A stretch of 64,000 nt of DNA from Thiomonas intermedia (GCF_002028405.1 NZ_CP020046.1:744001-808000), one strand, 5' to 3'. Positions 50,352 through 62,430 are shown, numbered from the stretch's first letter. The notes: generated by a model not told the origin, from the letters alone. Numbers and translations are program-made.

Positions 50352-51923
50352 ATGCGCCGACTGCTCCGCTTGTTGAAAATCTGCTCCGTCGTCCTGCGCC
50401 ACGGCCTGGATGAGATGGCGCTCTCCAGCTTCCAACACCCCTGGTTGCGACGGCTTGGCCGCGTGTTGACCTGGGGCAGACCCCTGACCCAGCCGCGCGG
50501 CGTGCGCCTGCGCCTGGCGCTGGAAAGCCTGGGGCCGATCTTCGTGAAGTTCGGCCAGGTGCTCTCCACGCGCCGCGATTTGTTGCCGCCGGACATTGCC
50601 GACGAACTCGCCAAGCTTCAGGACAACGTGCCACCGTTTGACTCCGAAGTCGCCGTGGCCATCATCGAGCGCTCGTTCGGCAGGCCCCTCGAAAGCCTGT
50701 TCGCCACCTTCGAACGTCGTCCCGTGGCCAGCGCCTCGATCGCCCAAGTGCACTTTGCAACACTGCCCATGCAGCAAGGCGGTGCCGAGGTGGCGGTCAA
50801 GGTGCTTCGTCCGGGCATGCACAAGGTCATCGAGGAAGACCTGGCCTTGATGCACACCATGGCGGCCCTGGTGGAGCGGTTGTGGAGCGAAGGTCGGCGC
50901 CTCAAGCCCCGCGAAGTGGTGAATGAATTCGACAAATACCTCCACGACGAGCTCGACTTGGTGCGCGAGGCCGCCAACGGGGCGCAACTGCGTCGCAATA
51001 TGGCCACGCTCGACCTCATCCTCATCCCGGAGATGCATTGGGAACTGTGCCGCAACGAGGTCATCGTGATGCAGCGCATGGAGGGCGTGCCCATCGGCCG
51101 CATCGACGCGCTGCGTGCGGCCGGCGTGGACTTCAAACAATTGGCCAAGGCCGGCGTGGACATCTTTTTCACCCAGGTGTTCCGCGACGGTTTCTTTCAT
51201 GCCGACATGCACCCGGGCAACATCATGGTCAGCCTGCAGCCCGAGACCTTCGGCCGCTACATCGCGCTGGATTTCGGCATCGTCGGCACCCTTTCCGACT
51301 TCGACAAAGACTATCTGGCCCAGAACTTCATCGCTTTCTTCAGGCGCGATTACAAGCGGGTTGCCGAACTTCATGTGGAGTCCGGCTGGGTACCGGCAGA
51401 CGCGCGCATCGACGAACTCGAAGCCGCCATACGCAGCGTCTGCGAGCCCCAGTTTGCCCGGCCGCTCAAGGATATTTCGCTGGGGCAGGTGCTGCTGCGG
51501 CTGTTTCAGGTCTCGCGCCGCTTCAAGGTCGAGATCCAGCCCCAGCTTGTCTTGCTGCAGAAGACCTTGCTCAATGTCGAAGGGCTCGGGCGCCAGCTCG
51601 ATCCGGAGCTCGATCTGTGGACCACGGCGCAGCCCTTTCTCGAAAAATGGATGAAAAGCCAGGTCGGCTGGCCTGCCTTCCGCGACAAGCTGAAAAACGA
51701 ATCGACACGCTACGCGCAATACCTCCCCGAAATACCCCGCCTGTTGCACCAGGCCCTGCTCGCGCAGGAAAAGCGCGACGACCCGGTACTGCGCGACCTG
51801 CTGCAGGAGCAGCGCCGCACCAACGCCCTGCTGCAGACTCTGATGGCGTTTGTCGTGGGCTTCATCGCCGCCGTGCTTCTCATCGCTGTGGTGGACAGCG
51901 GCTGGTTGCGACGCCTCTTCTGA
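50352..51923 (+). CDS. ubiB: UbiB-family atypical kinase for ubiquinone biosynthesis
   Basis: This 523-residue ABC1/UbiB protein has the KxGQ motif ([17 protein letters not shown]), the Ala-rich nucleotide loop [11 protein letters not shown] in place of a Gly-loop, catalytic [11 protein letters not shown], and LDFGIVG as the metal motif. Two C-terminal membrane helices ([22 protein letters not shown]-type sequence; key part [14 protein letters not shown]) anchor it. UbiB ATPase activity helps extract ubiquinone intermediates. It lies 7 bases after ubiJ. Confidence 0.95.
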   Translation: MRRLLRLLKICSVVLRHGLDEMALSSFQHPWLRRLGRVLTWGRPLTQPRGVRLRLALESLGPIFVKFGQVLSTRRDLLPPDIADELAKLQDNVPPFDSEVAVAIIERSFGRPLESLFATFERRPVASASIAQVHFATLPMQQGGAEVAVKVLRPGMHKVIEEDLALMHTMAALVERLWSEGRRLKPREVVNEFDKYLHDELDLVREAANGAQLRRNMATLDLILIPEMHWELCRNEVIVMQRMEGVPIGRIDALRAAGVDFKQLAKAGVDIFFTQVFRDGFFHADMHPGNIMVSLQPETFGRYIALDFGIVGTLSDFDKDYLAQNFIAFFRRDYKRVAELHVESGWVPADARIDELEAAIRSVCEPQFARPLKDISLGQVLLRLFQVSRRFKVEIQPQLVLLQKTLLNVEGLGRQLDPELDLWTTAQPFLEKWMKSQVGWPAFRDKLKNESTRYAQYLPEIPRLLHQALLAQEKRDDPVLRDLLQEQRRTNALLQTLMAFVVGFIAAVLLIAVVDSGWLRRLF

Positions 51924-51940
51924 ATCTTCCCCGCCTTTCC

Positions 51941-52801
51941 ATGACCCTACCCGACCGACGATTACCCGACGGCACCGCCATCCCCGCCATCGGACTGGGC
52001 ACCTGGCGCATGGGCGAACGAGCGCAGGCGCGCGACGCCGAAGTGCTCGCTGTTCGCGAGGCATTGCGCCTGGGATACCGTCTCATCGACACCGCCGAGA
52101 TGTATGGCGAAGGCGGCGCCGAGAGCATGCTGGGAGAGGCGTTGAGGCAGGCTTTTTCCGCGGGCGAAGCGCGGCGCGAATCGCTCACGCTTGTCAGCAA
52201 GGTCTATCCGCACCACGCCAGCACGCGCGGCGTGGTCGAGGCCTGCGAGCGCAGCCTGCGGCGGCTCAAGGTCGATCAGATCGACCTCTATCTGCTGCAC
52301 TGGCGGGGCGCGTTCGCCTTGTCCGACACGCTTGAAGGCTTCGCCCAGCTCCAGCGTCGCGGGCTGATCCGGCATTGGGGGGTGAGCAATTTCGATGTCA
52401 GCGATATGGAAGAGCTGTTCGCGCTGCCGGGCGGCACCGAATGTGCAAGCAATCAGGTCTATTACAGCCTGGAGGCGCGCGGCATCGAGTTCGACCTGCT
52501 GCCCTGGCAGCAGCGCCACCAGCTGCCGCTCATGGCCTACAGCCCCATCGGCCAGGGCGCGCTCGGCGCGCATCCTGCCTTGCAGGCCATGGGCCAGAGC
52601 CTTGGTGCCAGTGCCGCCCAGGTGGCGCTGGCCTGGGTGCTGCGTCAGCCGGACGTCATCGCCATCCCCAAGGCCGTGCGCAGCGCGCATCTGCGGGACA
52701 ATCTGGCTGCGGCGCAACTGCCGCTTTCCGCATCGGACCTGCAGCACCTCGACGCCCTCTTCAACCCGCCCCGTGGCAAACAGCCCCTGGCCATGATTTG
52801 A
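51941..52801 (+). CDS. Aldo/keto reductase
   Basis: This 286-residue NADPH-dependent reductase has the tetrad in order: Asp of LIDTAEMYGEG with its Tyr, Lys of LVSKVYPHH and His of DLYLLHWRG. The cofactor-binding end is AIPKAVRSAHLRDNLAA. It most resembles the bacterial YeaE/Gcy branch. Its start is 17 bp after ubiB, so it may be transcribed with it. The substrate is unknown. Confidence 0.9.
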   Translation: MTLPDRRLPDGTAIPAIGLGTWRMGERAQARDAEVLAVREALRLGYRLIDTAEMYGEGGAESMLGEALRQAFSAGEARRESLTLVSKVYPHHASTRGVVEACERSLRRLKVDQIDLYLLHWRGAFALSDTLEGFAQLQRRGLIRHWGVSNFDVSDMEELFALPGGTECASNQVYYSLEARGIEFDLLPWQQRHQLPLMAYSPIGQGALGAHPALQAMGQSLGASAAQVALAWVLRQPDVIAIPKAVRSAHLRDNLAAAQLPLSASDLQHLDALFNPPRGKQPLAMI

Positions 52802-52867
52802 CGCCGACGCTTGCCGCACCCGTCGCGGCTCGGCACAATGCCTTCGTCCCTCGCCCTCCCAACAGCC

Positions 52868-53143
52868 ATGTCCGACACGCAAATCCGCGACACCCTGCAG
52901 CGCCTGCACACTGTGCTGCAATCCCAGCCGACCGTCGATCCTGAACTCAAGGGTCTGCTGCAGACCCTGGAACAGGATATTCAGGCCGCGCTCGAACGCC
53001 AGCAGACCAACACCGAGCCCGCGCAGAACGACGATCTCGCCGAACAGGCCCATACCCTGGCCACCCGCTTCGCGGCAGAGCATCCGAACATCGATCTGGC
53101 GCTGCGCGAACTGCGCAGCCTGTTACTCGGGCTGGGGCTGTAG
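52868..53143 (+). CDS. DUF4404 family protein
   Basis: This 91-residue protein is almost wholly helical (QIRDTLQRLHTVLQSQPTVDPELKGLLQTLEQDIQAAL; key part LQRLHTVLQ), ending NIDLALRELRSLLLGLGL. The pattern matches DUF4404, a small protein family of unknown function. It converges with pdxA and overlaps its 3' end by 21 bp. Confidence 0.8.
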   Translation: MSDTQIRDTLQRLHTVLQSQPTVDPELKGLLQTLEQDIQAALERQQTNTEPAQNDDLAEQAHTLATRFAAEHPNIDLALRELRSLLLGLGL

Positions 53144-54157
53144 TTCGCCCTCCACCGCGTGCCGCGCCGAGAGCTGGCGCGCCATGCGGATGGCCGCGAT
53201 CAGGCTGGAGGGATCGGCAAGGTCCCGGCCGGCGATGTCGAAGGCCGTGCCGTGATCCGGGCTGGTCCGCACGAAGGGCAGACCCAGCGTCACATTCACC
53301 CCCTGCTCCACGCCGAGATACTTCACCGGAATCAAGCCCTGGTCGTGATACATCGCCACGACCATGTCGAAAGCTCCGGGATGCTCGGGCGGCGCGTGGC
53401 GCGCCCGCATGAACACCGTATCGGGCGGGTAAGGTCCGCTGGCCTCGATGCCTTCGCTGCGCGCCTGGGCAATCGCAGGCGCAATGACGCGCGCCTCTTC
53501 GTCGCCGAAGAGCCCGGATTCGCCCGCATGCGGATTCAGCCCGGCCACCGCGATGCGAGGCCGCTCCACGCCCCACGCGCGGGCCGCCTGATGGGCGATG
53601 CGCAGGGTGTGCAGCACCGCCTCGGTCGTGACCGCATCGATGGCCTGCCTGAGGGCCATGTGCACGGTCACCAGCACGGTTTTGAGCTGATCGTTGGCCA
53701 GCATCATGCGCACGGGCACCCCGTCCGCGATGTGCTGCAGGATTTCGGTATGCCCGGGAAAATCCACCCCCGCCGCATGCAGCGCCGCCTTGTGAATCGG
53801 CGCCGTCACCACGGCGGCGACGCGTCCCGCCAGCGCATCGCGGGCTGCGGCGTCGATGCACGCGAAGGCGGCCGCACCCGCACGCGCATCCACCTGGCCA
53901 ATGACAAGATCTTCCGGCAGCTGGACGACCGGCAGAACGGGCATGGCGCCTCGCGGTGCGGCCTCCCATTCCGCCAGATCGTCGAGCGCCACGATGACGG
54001 GGCGACTGCTGTCCGGTGAAAACGACATGGCGCGCGCGGTGCGTGCGAGCCAGGCGGCGTCGCCATAGACTACGCAGCCCTCGGCTTCGCCCCGGGCGAA
54101 TGCCCGCACAAGGGTTTCAGGGCCAATGCCGCAGGCGTCGCCCATGGTGAGCGCCAT
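53123..54157 (-). CDS. pdxA: 4-hydroxythreonine-4-phosphate dehydrogenase
   Basis: This 344-residue enzyme of pyridoxal phosphate biosynthesis acts on 4-phosphohydroxythreonine. Motifs are MGDACGIGPE at the N-terminus, TAPIHKAALHAAGVDFPGHTE with the substrate Lys/His, GLNPHAGESGLFGDEE, and AMYHDQGLIPVKYLG with the metal His. Length is normal for PdxA. The start at 54157 is preferred because the sequence upstream belongs to the neighbouring Nif3 gene region. It lies downstream of the Nif3 gene on the same strand. Confidence 0.94.
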   Translation of the reverse strand: MALTMGDACGIGPETLVRAFARGEAEGCVVYGDAAWLARTARAMSFSPDSSRPVIVALDDLAEWEAAPRGAMPVLPVVQLPEDLVIGQVDARAGAAAFACIDAAARDALAGRVAAVVTAPIHKAALHAAGVDFPGHTEILQHIADGVPVRMMLANDQLKTVLVTVHMALRQAIDAVTTEAVLHTLRIAHQAARAWGVERPRIAVAGLNPHAGESGLFGDEEARVIAPAIAQARSEGIEASGPYPPDTVFMRARHAPPEHPGAFDMVVAMYHDQGLIPVKYLGVEQGVNVTLGLPFVRTSPDHGTAFDIAGRDLADPSSLIAAIRMARQLSARHAVEGELQPQPE

Positions 54158-54170
54158 CGGGCGCCGGACT

Positions 54171-54914
54171 TCAGGCGGGGTTGTCGAGGTCGAGGAAGAC
54201 ATGGTCGAGTCCATAGTGGGCGGCCAGATGCTCGCCGAGTGCGCGAATGCCGTCGCGCTCGGTGGCGTGATGGCCGCAGGCCAGATAGGTGATGCCCATC
54301 TCGCGCGCGAAATGGGCCGTGGGTTCGGAGATTTCTCCGCTGACATAGGTTCGCGCACCAGCGGCCCAGGCGTCTTCGATCCAGTCCTGCGCACCGCCGG
54401 TGCACCAGGCCAGCAGCCCCACCGGCGCATCGGCCTCGCCGACCACCAGGGGCACACGCCCCAGGTCGCGGGCGATGGCCTGGGTCAACGCGCCCACCGA
54501 ATCCTGCGGGGCGCGGCCCAGGCAGCCGAGCTGCTGCTTGCCGAAACGCCCCTGCACCGACCAGCCCAGACGCCGCGCCAGCATCACGTTGTTGCCGACT
54601 TCGGCGTGCGCGTCGAGCGGCAAGTGATAGGCGAACAGATTGAGATCGGCGGCCAGCAAGAGCCCCAATCGCTTGCGCTTCTGACGGATGACGCGCGGAT
54701 CTTCGCCACGCCAGAAGTAGCCGTGGTGCACGAGCAGCGCGTCGGCACGAAGCGCAATGGCCCGCTCGATCAAGGCCAGGCTCGCAGTCACGCCCGTCAC
54801 AATACGCTGGACGTCCTCGCGGCCCTCGACCTGCAGTCCGTTTGGACAATAATCGGTAAAACGCGCGCAATCGAGATAGGTATCGATTTCGCCCTGCAAT
54901 AGATCTCTGCGCAT
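54171..54914 (-). CDS. Nif3-like dinuclear metal center protein
   Basis: This 247-residue YbgI/Nif3-family protein has the metal residues in LLVHHGYFWRG near 65, CGHHATERDGI near the C-terminus and the invariant NGLQVEG near residue 25. The cellular role is uncertain (cyclohydrolase-like or nucleic-acid related). The ATG at 54914 fits the family start. It is divergent from the DegS-like gene and upstream of pdxA. Confidence 0.92.
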   Translation of the reverse strand: MRRDLLQGEIDTYLDCARFTDYCPNGLQVEGREDVQRIVTGVTASLALIERAIALRADALLVHHGYFWRGEDPRVIRQKRKRLGLLLAADLNLFAYHLPLDAHAEVGNNVMLARRLGWSVQGRFGKQQLGCLGRAPQDSVGALTQAIARDLGRVPLVVGEADAPVGLLAWCTGGAQDWIEDAWAAGARTYVSGEISEPTAHFAREMGITYLACGHHATERDGIRALGEHLAAHYGLDHVFLDLDNPA

Positions 54915-54927
54915 GGTGGCCTTGAAG

Positions 54928-54966
54928 CGTGAATGGCCGCCGCCATGTGAAGAGACATCATTCACG
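54928..54966. promoter_or_regulatory. Spaced inverted repeat in the Nif3/DegS divergent promoter
   Basis: CGTGAATG (54928-54935) and CATTCACG (54959-54966) are perfect arms separated by 23 bp, in the 62-bp gap between divergent genes. It could be a dimer-of-dimers operator. Confidence 0.4.
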
Positions 54967-54976
54967 ATGCCTCTGT

Positions 54977-56158
<1,182 letters not shown>

Positions 56159-56183
56159 GGCGCCTCCGCTGAGCGCGGCCGCC

Positions 56184-57008
56184 TCAAGACGCGGGCGACT
56201 GCGCGTCCTTCTCGTCTTCGGAGGGCGGTGCCGAATACTTCACCAGATACTTCGCCGCCAGAATGCCGACCTCGAACAGCAGAATCATCGACAGGGCCAG
56301 CGAAGTCTGCGACACCACATCGGGCGGCGTGACGATGGCGGCCACGATGAACGCCACCACGATGAAGTAGCTGCGCCACGATTTGAGCTGCTCGACCGTC
56401 ACCAGCCCGAAGCGCACCAGCACCATCAACACCACGGGCACCTCGAATGCGGTACCGAAGGCCATGAACATGGTCAGCATGAAGCTCAGGTAGGCCTCGA
56501 TGTCCGGAGCCGCGGTGATGACCTTGGGCGCAAAGCCCTGAATAAAGGTGAACAAGCGCCCGAAAACAAAGAAATAGCAGAACGCCACGCCCATGTAGAA
56601 CAACAAGGTGCTGCTGATGATCAGCGGCATGACCAGACGCTTTTCGTGGGTGTAGAGACCAGGCGCCACGAAGGCCCACACCTGGTAAAGCACGGCGGGC
56701 AAGGCAATCATGAATGCCACCAACAAGGTGACCTTGATCGGCACCACGAAGGGAGAAATCACGCCGATGGCGATCATCGTCGAACCCTTGGGCAGATGGG
56801 CGATGAGCGGGTGGGACAACAGATCGAACAGCCCTGAAGGACCGGGATAGATCGACAGCACGATGAACACCACGCCAATGGCCGCGATCGCCCGGATAAG
56901 GCGATTGCGCAATTCGATCAGGTGGGAGATGAACGGCTGCTCGGCCTCCGGGCTGTCCGGTGTCACAGTTTTCTTGGGGTCAGACACGGGCGATGCACTC
57001 GTTTGCAA
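56184..57008 (-). CDS. tatC: Twin-arginine translocase subunit TatC
   Basis: This 274-residue protein with six membrane helices recognises twin-arginine signals. The N-terminal HLIELRNRLIRA and the APGLYTHEKR loop are family signatures. The first codon of the longest form is TTG at 57008; a GTG seven codons downstream is an alternative. It is the last gene of tatABC and would export the Rieske protein found in this window. Confidence 0.94.
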   Translation of the reverse strand: MQTSASPVSDPKKTVTPDSPEAEQPFISHLIELRNRLIRAIAAIGVVFIVLSIYPGPSGLFDLLSHPLIAHLPKGSTMIAIGVISPFVVPIKVTLLVAFMIALPAVLYQVWAFVAPGLYTHEKRLVMPLIISSTLLFYMGVAFCYFFVFGRLFTFIQGFAPKVITAAPDIEAYLSFMLTMFMAFGTAFEVPVVLMVLVRFGLVTVEQLKSWRSYFIVVAFIVAAIVTPPDVVSQTSLALSMILLFEVGILAAKYLVKYSAPPSEDEKDAQSPAS

Positions 57009-57051
57009 AGAAGAGATGAAGCAAGGGGCAAGAACGCCGCGTCATGCGGCA

Positions 57052-57540
57052 TCAGCGGTTGACGCGGTAACGCGCCATGCGTGCGGCGCCTGAAAGCGCC
57101 TGAGTGCGTACCCGGGCCTGGCGTCTGTACCACTGCGGAACAGCATTGCCGGAGAGCTTCTTGCGCTTCTTGGTCGGATAGTCCGGGCTCGGCAGGGTCG
57201 GGGACGAGAAGCCGTCCGCCATGGACGGCTCGGCCTCGCCGCTCAGCCCTGCTGTGGCCTCGTTCCAGGCATCATCAAAGCTGCCCTGCACTTCGGCGAC
57301 GTTGTCGGCGACGGATTTTTTCATATCCTGCGCCGCCGTTTCGAGCGAGGACTTCACATTGCGCAGTTCTTCCAGATCCATCTGCCGATTGACTTCGGCC
57401 TTGATGTCGGCGAGGTAACGTTGGGCGCGCCCCAGCAGATTGCCTGCCGTTCGGGCCACACGCGGTAGCTTTTCAGGCCCGAGCACGACGAGCGCGACCA
57501 CGCCGATCAAGCCGATTTCGGACATTCCGATATCAAACAT
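57052..57540 (-). CDS. tatB: Twin-arginine translocase subunit TatB
   Basis: The 162 residues start MFDIGMSEIGLIGVVALVVLGPEKLP, with the single membrane helix and the GPEKLP hinge, followed by an amphipathic helix. A long charged C-terminus ends in a basic segment. TatB forms the receptor with TatC. It lies 43 bp before tatC and 116 bp after tatA. Confidence 0.94.
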   Translation of the reverse strand: MFDIGMSEIGLIGVVALVVLGPEKLPRVARTAGNLLGRAQRYLADIKAEVNRQMDLEELRNVKSSLETAAQDMKKSVADNVAEVQGSFDDAWNEATAGLSGEAEPSMADGFSSPTLPSPDYPTKKRKKLSGNAVPQWYRRQARVRTQALSGAARMARYRVNR

Positions 57541-57614
57541 GGGCGATCAGAAAAAGAAAGAGGGCAAAAGAGGCAAGCGACGACCCGAGGCGATCGGCAA
57601 ACGACGGCGGGAAC

Positions 57615-57636
57615 AAAAAACCGGCATTGCTGCCGG
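57615..57636 (-). terminator. Intrinsic terminator between tatA and tatB
   Basis: On the minus strand CCGGCA-GCAA-TGCCGG is followed by six T residues. It lies 20 bp after the tatA stop and before tatB, so it probably reduces tatBC transcription relative to tatA. Confidence 0.8.
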
Positions 57637-57656
57637 CCCGCAACGTCGCCTGGCGT

Positions 57657-57899
57657 TCAGGAAGACGACTTCTCTTTGGCCTGCACGTCGATGGCTTCCT
57701 TCTTCGCGCTGGTCTCGGCCGTCAGTTGCTTGTCGGCTTCCGCGGTTTTGTCGTCGGCGCTCGCATCGCGCATGCCGTCCTTGAAACCCTTGACTGCGGA
57801 ACCCAGGTCGGAACCCATGTTCTTCAGTTTCTTGGTGCCAAACACCATCATCACAATCACCAGCACGATCAGCCAGTGCCAAATGCTAAATGAGCCCAT
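57657..57899 (-). CDS. tatA: Twin-arginine translocase subunit TatA
   Basis: This 80-residue pore-forming subunit ([21 protein letters not shown], then [22 protein letters not shown]) has the single helix, FGTKKL hinge and amphipathic helix. GGAG lies 6 bases upstream. It follows the HIT gene by 23 bp in the same operon. Confidence 0.95.
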   Translation of the reverse strand: MGSFSIWHWLIVLVIVMMVFGTKKLKNMGSDLGSAVKGFKDGMRDASADDKTAEADKQLTAETSAKKEAIDVQAKEKSSS

Positions 57900-57922
57900 G
57901 ATCTACTCCTTCACCACAAAAT

Positions 57923-58273
57923 TTAAGGGGCCTGTTTTTTCCACGGACGGGGACCGCCCATGACGTGCAAGTGCAGGTGGAACACTTCCTGACCGCCATT
58001 CTGGCCGGTATTGATGACGGTGCGAAACCCGTCATCACAACCTTGCTCACGCGCCAGTCTGGGTACAAGCTGCAACATTTTACCGAGTATGGCGCCGTGC
58101 TCAGTACCCACATCGAACAAAGACGATAGATGCAGTCGGGGAATGATCAGGAAATGGACCGGCGCCGCCGGATGAATGTCGTGAAACGCAAGGACATCCT
58201 CATCCTGATAGAGGATCTTCGCGGGCACCTGGCCGGCGACGATCTTGCAGAAAATGCAGTCGGGATCCGTCAT
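57923..58273 (-). CDS. HIT-family protein (HinT-like)
   Basis: This 116-residue purine nucleotide phosphoramidase-like protein has the N-terminal CIFCKIVAGQVPA and the triad HLHLHVMGG, which is HxHxHxx. Length is as expected for HinT. It stands between the DUF4870 gene and tatA in the his-tat operon, a common betaproteobacterial order. Confidence 0.92.
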   Translation of the reverse strand: MTDPDCIFCKIVAGQVPAKILYQDEDVLAFHDIHPAAPVHFLIIPRLHLSSLFDVGTEHGAILGKMLQLVPRLAREQGCDDGFRTVINTGQNGGQEVFHLHLHVMGGPRPWKKQAP

Positions 58274-58290
58274 GACAAATAAGAATGGAA

Positions 58291-58659
58291 TCAGAGGGAA
58301 GGATGGACCTGCTTGCGTTCAGTGAGCTTGAGCCAGCCCTTGACCACGCGATAGATGGTCCAGATGTAAACGATGCCCAGCACCACAAAGCCCAGGCCGA
58401 ACACCCAGATCAGCCCGAAACCGATCACCGACCAGAACAGGCCCCACCAAAAGGTACGGATCTGCCAGCGCAGGTGATTTTCCAGCCAGGTGCCCCGCGC
58501 ATCGTTCAGTTTGACGTAGTCGATGATCACGCCGACGATGGCGGTGATGCCCCAGAAAAAACTCAGCGCCTGCAGCACATAGACCACGAACGCGATGGTC
58601 TTGAGTCCTTCGATGTCCTGCGAGCCGGACGGCTCGATGATGGGACGGTGGTCTTCCAT
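58291..58659 (-). CDS. DUF4870-type membrane protein
   Basis: This 122-residue protein has three or four hydrophobic segments (TIAFVVYVLQALSFFWGITAIVGVIIDYVKL; key part FFWGITAIVGVIIDY), then WLENHLRWQIRTFWWGL, the pattern of DUF4870/YtjA-like membrane proteins of unknown role. I used the ATG at 58659, just after the hisIE stop; the longer frame would overlap hisIE. Confidence 0.78.
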   Translation of the reverse strand: MEDHRPIIEPSGSQDIEGLKTIAFVVYVLQALSFFWGITAIVGVIIDYVKLNDARGTWLENHLRWQIRTFWWGLFWSVIGFGLIWVFGLGFVVLGIVYIWTIYRVVKGWLKLTERKQVHPSL

Positions 58660-58669
58660 GATCGGCAAC

Positions 58670-59416
58670 TCAGGCGCCCGTGGGCCGAGCCGCAAACTCA
58701 GCCAGACCCGAACGGCCTTCACGACGTTCAAGTTCGGCGAGAACCTGCTGCGGCGTCAGTCCATGCTGGGCCAGTGCGATCAGGCAGTGAAACCACAGGT
58801 CGGCCGTCTCGTACAGAATCTTGTCAGGGGCACCGTCCTTGGCGGCCATGACGAGTTCGGTGGCTTCTTCGCCGATCTTTTTCAGGATCGCATCCTCGCC
58901 CTTGTGAAACAAGCGGGCCACGTAAGACAGGCTCGGGTCCGCATGCTTGCGGCTGACGATGGTGGCGTAGAGGTGCTCAAGCGCAGCACCGGAGTGCGCC
59001 GCCTCGGCCGAACCTTTTGGCGTAGGCGCGTGCGCCTGGTGATAGATCTGTGCCGGATCTTTCAGCACCGGATCGGCTTCGACCCAGTGATCCTGCTCAA
59101 GACTGCTGAAAAAACAGGATTCGCGCCCGGTGTGACAGGCAATGCCGCCTGCCTGCTCGACTTGCAGCAGCACCACATCGCCGTCGCAATCGAGGCGGAT
59201 GTCACGCACGGTCTGCACATGGCCGGACTCTTCGCCCTTGTGCCACAACTTGTGTCTCGAACGCGACCAATACACCGCCTCGCCGCGCAGATGCGTCTGC
59301 TCCAGCGCCTCGCGGTTCATCCAGGCGAACATGAGGACGCGTCCGGTTTGCGCGTCTTGGGCGATGGCCGGGACGAGTCCGCGAGCATCCCATTTGACTT
59401 GATCGAGCCAGTTCAT
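58670..59416 (-). CDS. hisI: Bifunctional phosphoribosyl-AMP cyclohydrolase / phosphoribosyl-ATP pyrophosphatase (HisI-HisE fusion)
   Basis: The protein has 248 residues. The HisI half (about 1-130) has [44 protein letters not shown] and CHTGRESCF, including the zinc/metal Cys and Asp residues. A linker rich in Ala, Pro and Lys follows. The HisE half (about 145-248) has [34 protein letters not shown] and [14 protein letters not shown]. The two are usually separate genes in betaproteobacteria, so a fusion is notable. It follows hisF in the his operon. Confidence 0.93.
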   Translation of the reverse strand: MNWLDQVKWDARGLVPAIAQDAQTGRVLMFAWMNREALEQTHLRGEAVYWSRSRHKLWHKGEESGHVQTVRDIRLDCDGDVVLLQVEQAGGIACHTGRESCFFSSLEQDHWVEADPVLKDPAQIYHQAHAPTPKGSAEAAHSGAALEHLYATIVSRKHADPSLSYVARLFHKGEDAILKKIGEEATELVMAAKDGAPDKILYETADLWFHCLIALAQHGLTPQQVLAELERREGRSGLAEFAARPTGA

Positions 59417-59484
59417 GGGCTGGAGTTTAGTGCGCGGATAAGGCGTGGCACGTGCCCTGCGAGTGAGCAAGGCGCGCAACGCCC

Positions 59485-60258
<774 letters not shown>

Positions 60259-60304
60259 GGGCGGTGTGCGATGGAGGGGATGGAGGGCGATGCGGCGTGG
60301 ACGC

Positions 60305-61039
60305 TCAGCGGCTGGTGACGAAGCGCTGGGCGGCCGCGAAATCGAGTGCGCCGGTGTAGATGGACCTGCCGCAGATCACCCCCTCCACGCCGCTGCTCTC
60401 CACGGCGCAGAGTTTCTCGATGTCGGCCATGCCCGACAGACCGCCCGAGGCGATGACCGGCACATCGAGGGCTTCCGCCAGACGCACCGTCGCTTCGATA
60501 TTGATGCCGGTCAGCATGCCGTCGCGGCCGATATCGGTGTAGATCACGCCTTCGACGCCGTAGTCCTGGAATTTGCGCGCCAGATCGGCCACCTCGTGGC
60601 CGGTGAGCTTGCTCCAGCCATCGGTGGCGACCTTGCCGTCGCGGGCATCGAGACCGACGATGATGTGTCCGCCAAAGGCGCTGCAGGCATCGCGCAGGAA
60701 GCCGGGGTTCTTCACGGCCGCCGTGCCAATGATGACAAAGCCCAGGCCCTGATCGAGGTAGGCCTCGATGGTGTCGAGATCGCGAATGCCGCCACCGAGT
60801 TGCACCGGAATTTCATCCCCCACTTCGTCGAGGATGGCCGAGATGGCTTCGGCGTTGCGGGGTTTGCCTGCGAAGGCCCCGTTGAGATCCACCAGATGCA
60901 GGCGCTGGGCGCCCTGATCGATCCAGTGCCGGGCCATGGCGGCGGGATCTTTGGAGAACACCGTGGCGCCTTGCATTTCACCTTGTTCGAGGCGAACGCA
61001 TTGGCCGTCCTTGAGGTCGATTGCCGGAATGAGCAGCAT
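60305..61039 (-). CDS. hisA: Phosphoribosylformimino-5-aminoimidazole carboxamide ribotide isomerase
   Basis: This 244-residue TIM-barrel isomerase of the histidine pathway has [16 protein letters not shown], the phosphate site [23 protein letters not shown] and [10 protein letters not shown]. Length and position are normal. Confidence 0.96.
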   Translation of the reverse strand: MLLIPAIDLKDGQCVRLEQGEMQGATVFSKDPAAMARHWIDQGAQRLHLVDLNGAFAGKPRNAEAISAILDEVGDEIPVQLGGGIRDLDTIEAYLDQGLGFVIIGTAAVKNPGFLRDACSAFGGHIIVGLDARDGKVATDGWSKLTGHEVADLARKFQDYGVEGVIYTDIGRDGMLTGINIEATVRLAEALDVPVIASGGLSGMADIEKLCAVESSGVEGVICGRSIYTGALDFAAAQRFVTSR

Positions 61040-61110
61040 GATGTCAGGGCAGAGGAAAGAAAGTCAGAACACGGGGATCGAAACGGGAAACACCAGGTCC
61101 ATGGGCACGC

Positions 61111-61770
61111 TCACGGCGACCAGTGCAGGAAATTGCGATAGAGCGTCAGCCCAGCCTCCGCGCTTTTCTCGGGGTGAAACTGGGTGGCGAAAAGATTGTC
61201 CCGCGCCACGGCGCTGGCGAACCGCACGCCATAGTCGGTTTCGCCCGCGCTGTGGGCGCCGTGTTGCGGGGCGGCGTAGTAACTGTGCACGAAATAAAAG
61301 GCCGCGCCATCGGGGATGCGCGCCCAGAGGGGGTGCACGGCGCCATGCGCAGCGCGTCCCTGCCAGACGGCGTTCCAGCCCATATGCGGCACCTTGTACC
61401 GGCTGCCATCGGGCTGGGATTGGCCTTCGAGCGCGAAGCGCTGCACCTGGCCTGGAATGAGACCGAGTCCGTCGACGTGACCTTCGGTGCTGTGGTCGAG
61501 CAACATCTGCATGCCCACGCAGACGCCGAACAGCGGCTTGCTGGCGGCGGCCTCCAGCACCGCGTCCTGCAGACCCGATTCGCGCAGTTCGCGCATGCAA
61601 TCGGGCATGGCGCCCTGCCCTGGCAGCACCACGCGGTCTGCGGCGCGCACCTCGGCCGGATCGGAGGTCACGATCACGTCGAAAGGGGTACCGGCAGCCA
61701 CATGTGCGACAGCCTGCGACACCGAGCGCAGATTGCCCATGCCATAGTCCACAACGGCAACGCGTTTCAT
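61111..61770 (-). CDS. hisH: Imidazole glycerol phosphate synthase glutaminase subunit
   Basis: This 219-residue class I glutamine amidotransferase has [12 protein letters not shown], the oxyanion region [12 protein letters not shown], the nucleophile Cys in [15 protein letters not shown], and the His/Glu in [13 protein letters not shown]. It supplies ammonia to HisF. It precedes hisA in the operon. Confidence 0.96.
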   Translation of the reverse strand: MKRVAVVDYGMGNLRSVSQAVAHVAAGTPFDVIVTSDPAEVRAADRVVLPGQGAMPDCMRELRESGLQDAVLEAAASKPLFGVCVGMQMLLDHSTEGHVDGLGLIPGQVQRFALEGQSQPDGSRYKVPHMGWNAVWQGRAAHGAVHPLWARIPDGAAFYFVHSYYAAPQHGAHSAGETDYGVRFASAVARDNLFATQFHPEKSAEAGLTLYRNFLHWSP

Positions 61771-61842
61771 CGATTCAGGATTGGAGACGGTCGATTGATC
61801 AGAGGGCAGACGCGCCGGCCTTTGACGGGCCGTGACGTGAAT

Positions 61843-62430
61843 TTACAGCGAACCTTTGGTCGAGGGAATCACTTCGCCCATGCGGGGGTCGCGTTCGGCG
61901 GCCGCACGCAGGGCGCGCCCGAAGGCCTTGAACACAGTTTCGCACTGGTGATGGGCGTTGTCGCCGCGCAGATTGTCGACATGCACGGTGATGGCGGCAT
62001 GATTGACCAGCCCCTGAAAGAACTCGTGGGCCAGATCGACGTCGAATTCGCCAATCATGGCGCGGGTGAACGGCACCTGCCATTCCAGACCAGGCCGGCC
62101 CGAAAAATCGATGACCACCCGGCTCAGCGCCTCATCGAGCGGCACGTAGGCATGGCCGTAGCGGCGGATGCCTTTCTTGTCACCGATGGCACGCGCCAGC
62201 GCCTGGCCCAGCGTGATGCCGACATCTTCCACCGTGTGATGCGCGTCGATATGCAGATCGCCCTTGGCCTGGATGTCGAGGTCGACCAGCCCGTGCCGGG
62301 CGATCTGGTCGAGCATGTGATCAAAGAAACCAACGCCCGTGGACAGTTTGGAGACGCCCGTGCCATCGAGGTTGATGGACACGGTGATTTGCGTTTCGGC
62401 GGTGTTGCGGGAAACCTGGGCAGTGCGCAT
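61843..62430 (-). CDS. hisB: Imidazoleglycerol-phosphate dehydratase
   Basis: This 195-residue monofunctional dehydratase has the paired His-rich manganese motifs [13 protein letters not shown] and [19 protein letters not shown]-type sequence (key part GDNAHHQCE), with [14 protein letters not shown]. There is no phosphatase domain, as is usual outside enterobacteria. Confidence 0.96.
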   Translation of the reverse strand: MRTAQVSRNTAETQITVSINLDGTGVSKLSTGVGFFDHMLDQIARHGLVDLDIQAKGDLHIDAHHTVEDVGITLGQALARAIGDKKGIRRYGHAYVPLDEALSRVVIDFSGRPGLEWQVPFTRAMIGEFDVDLAHEFFQGLVNHAAITVHVDNLRGDNAHHQCETVFKAFGRALRAAAERDPRMGEVIPSTKGSL

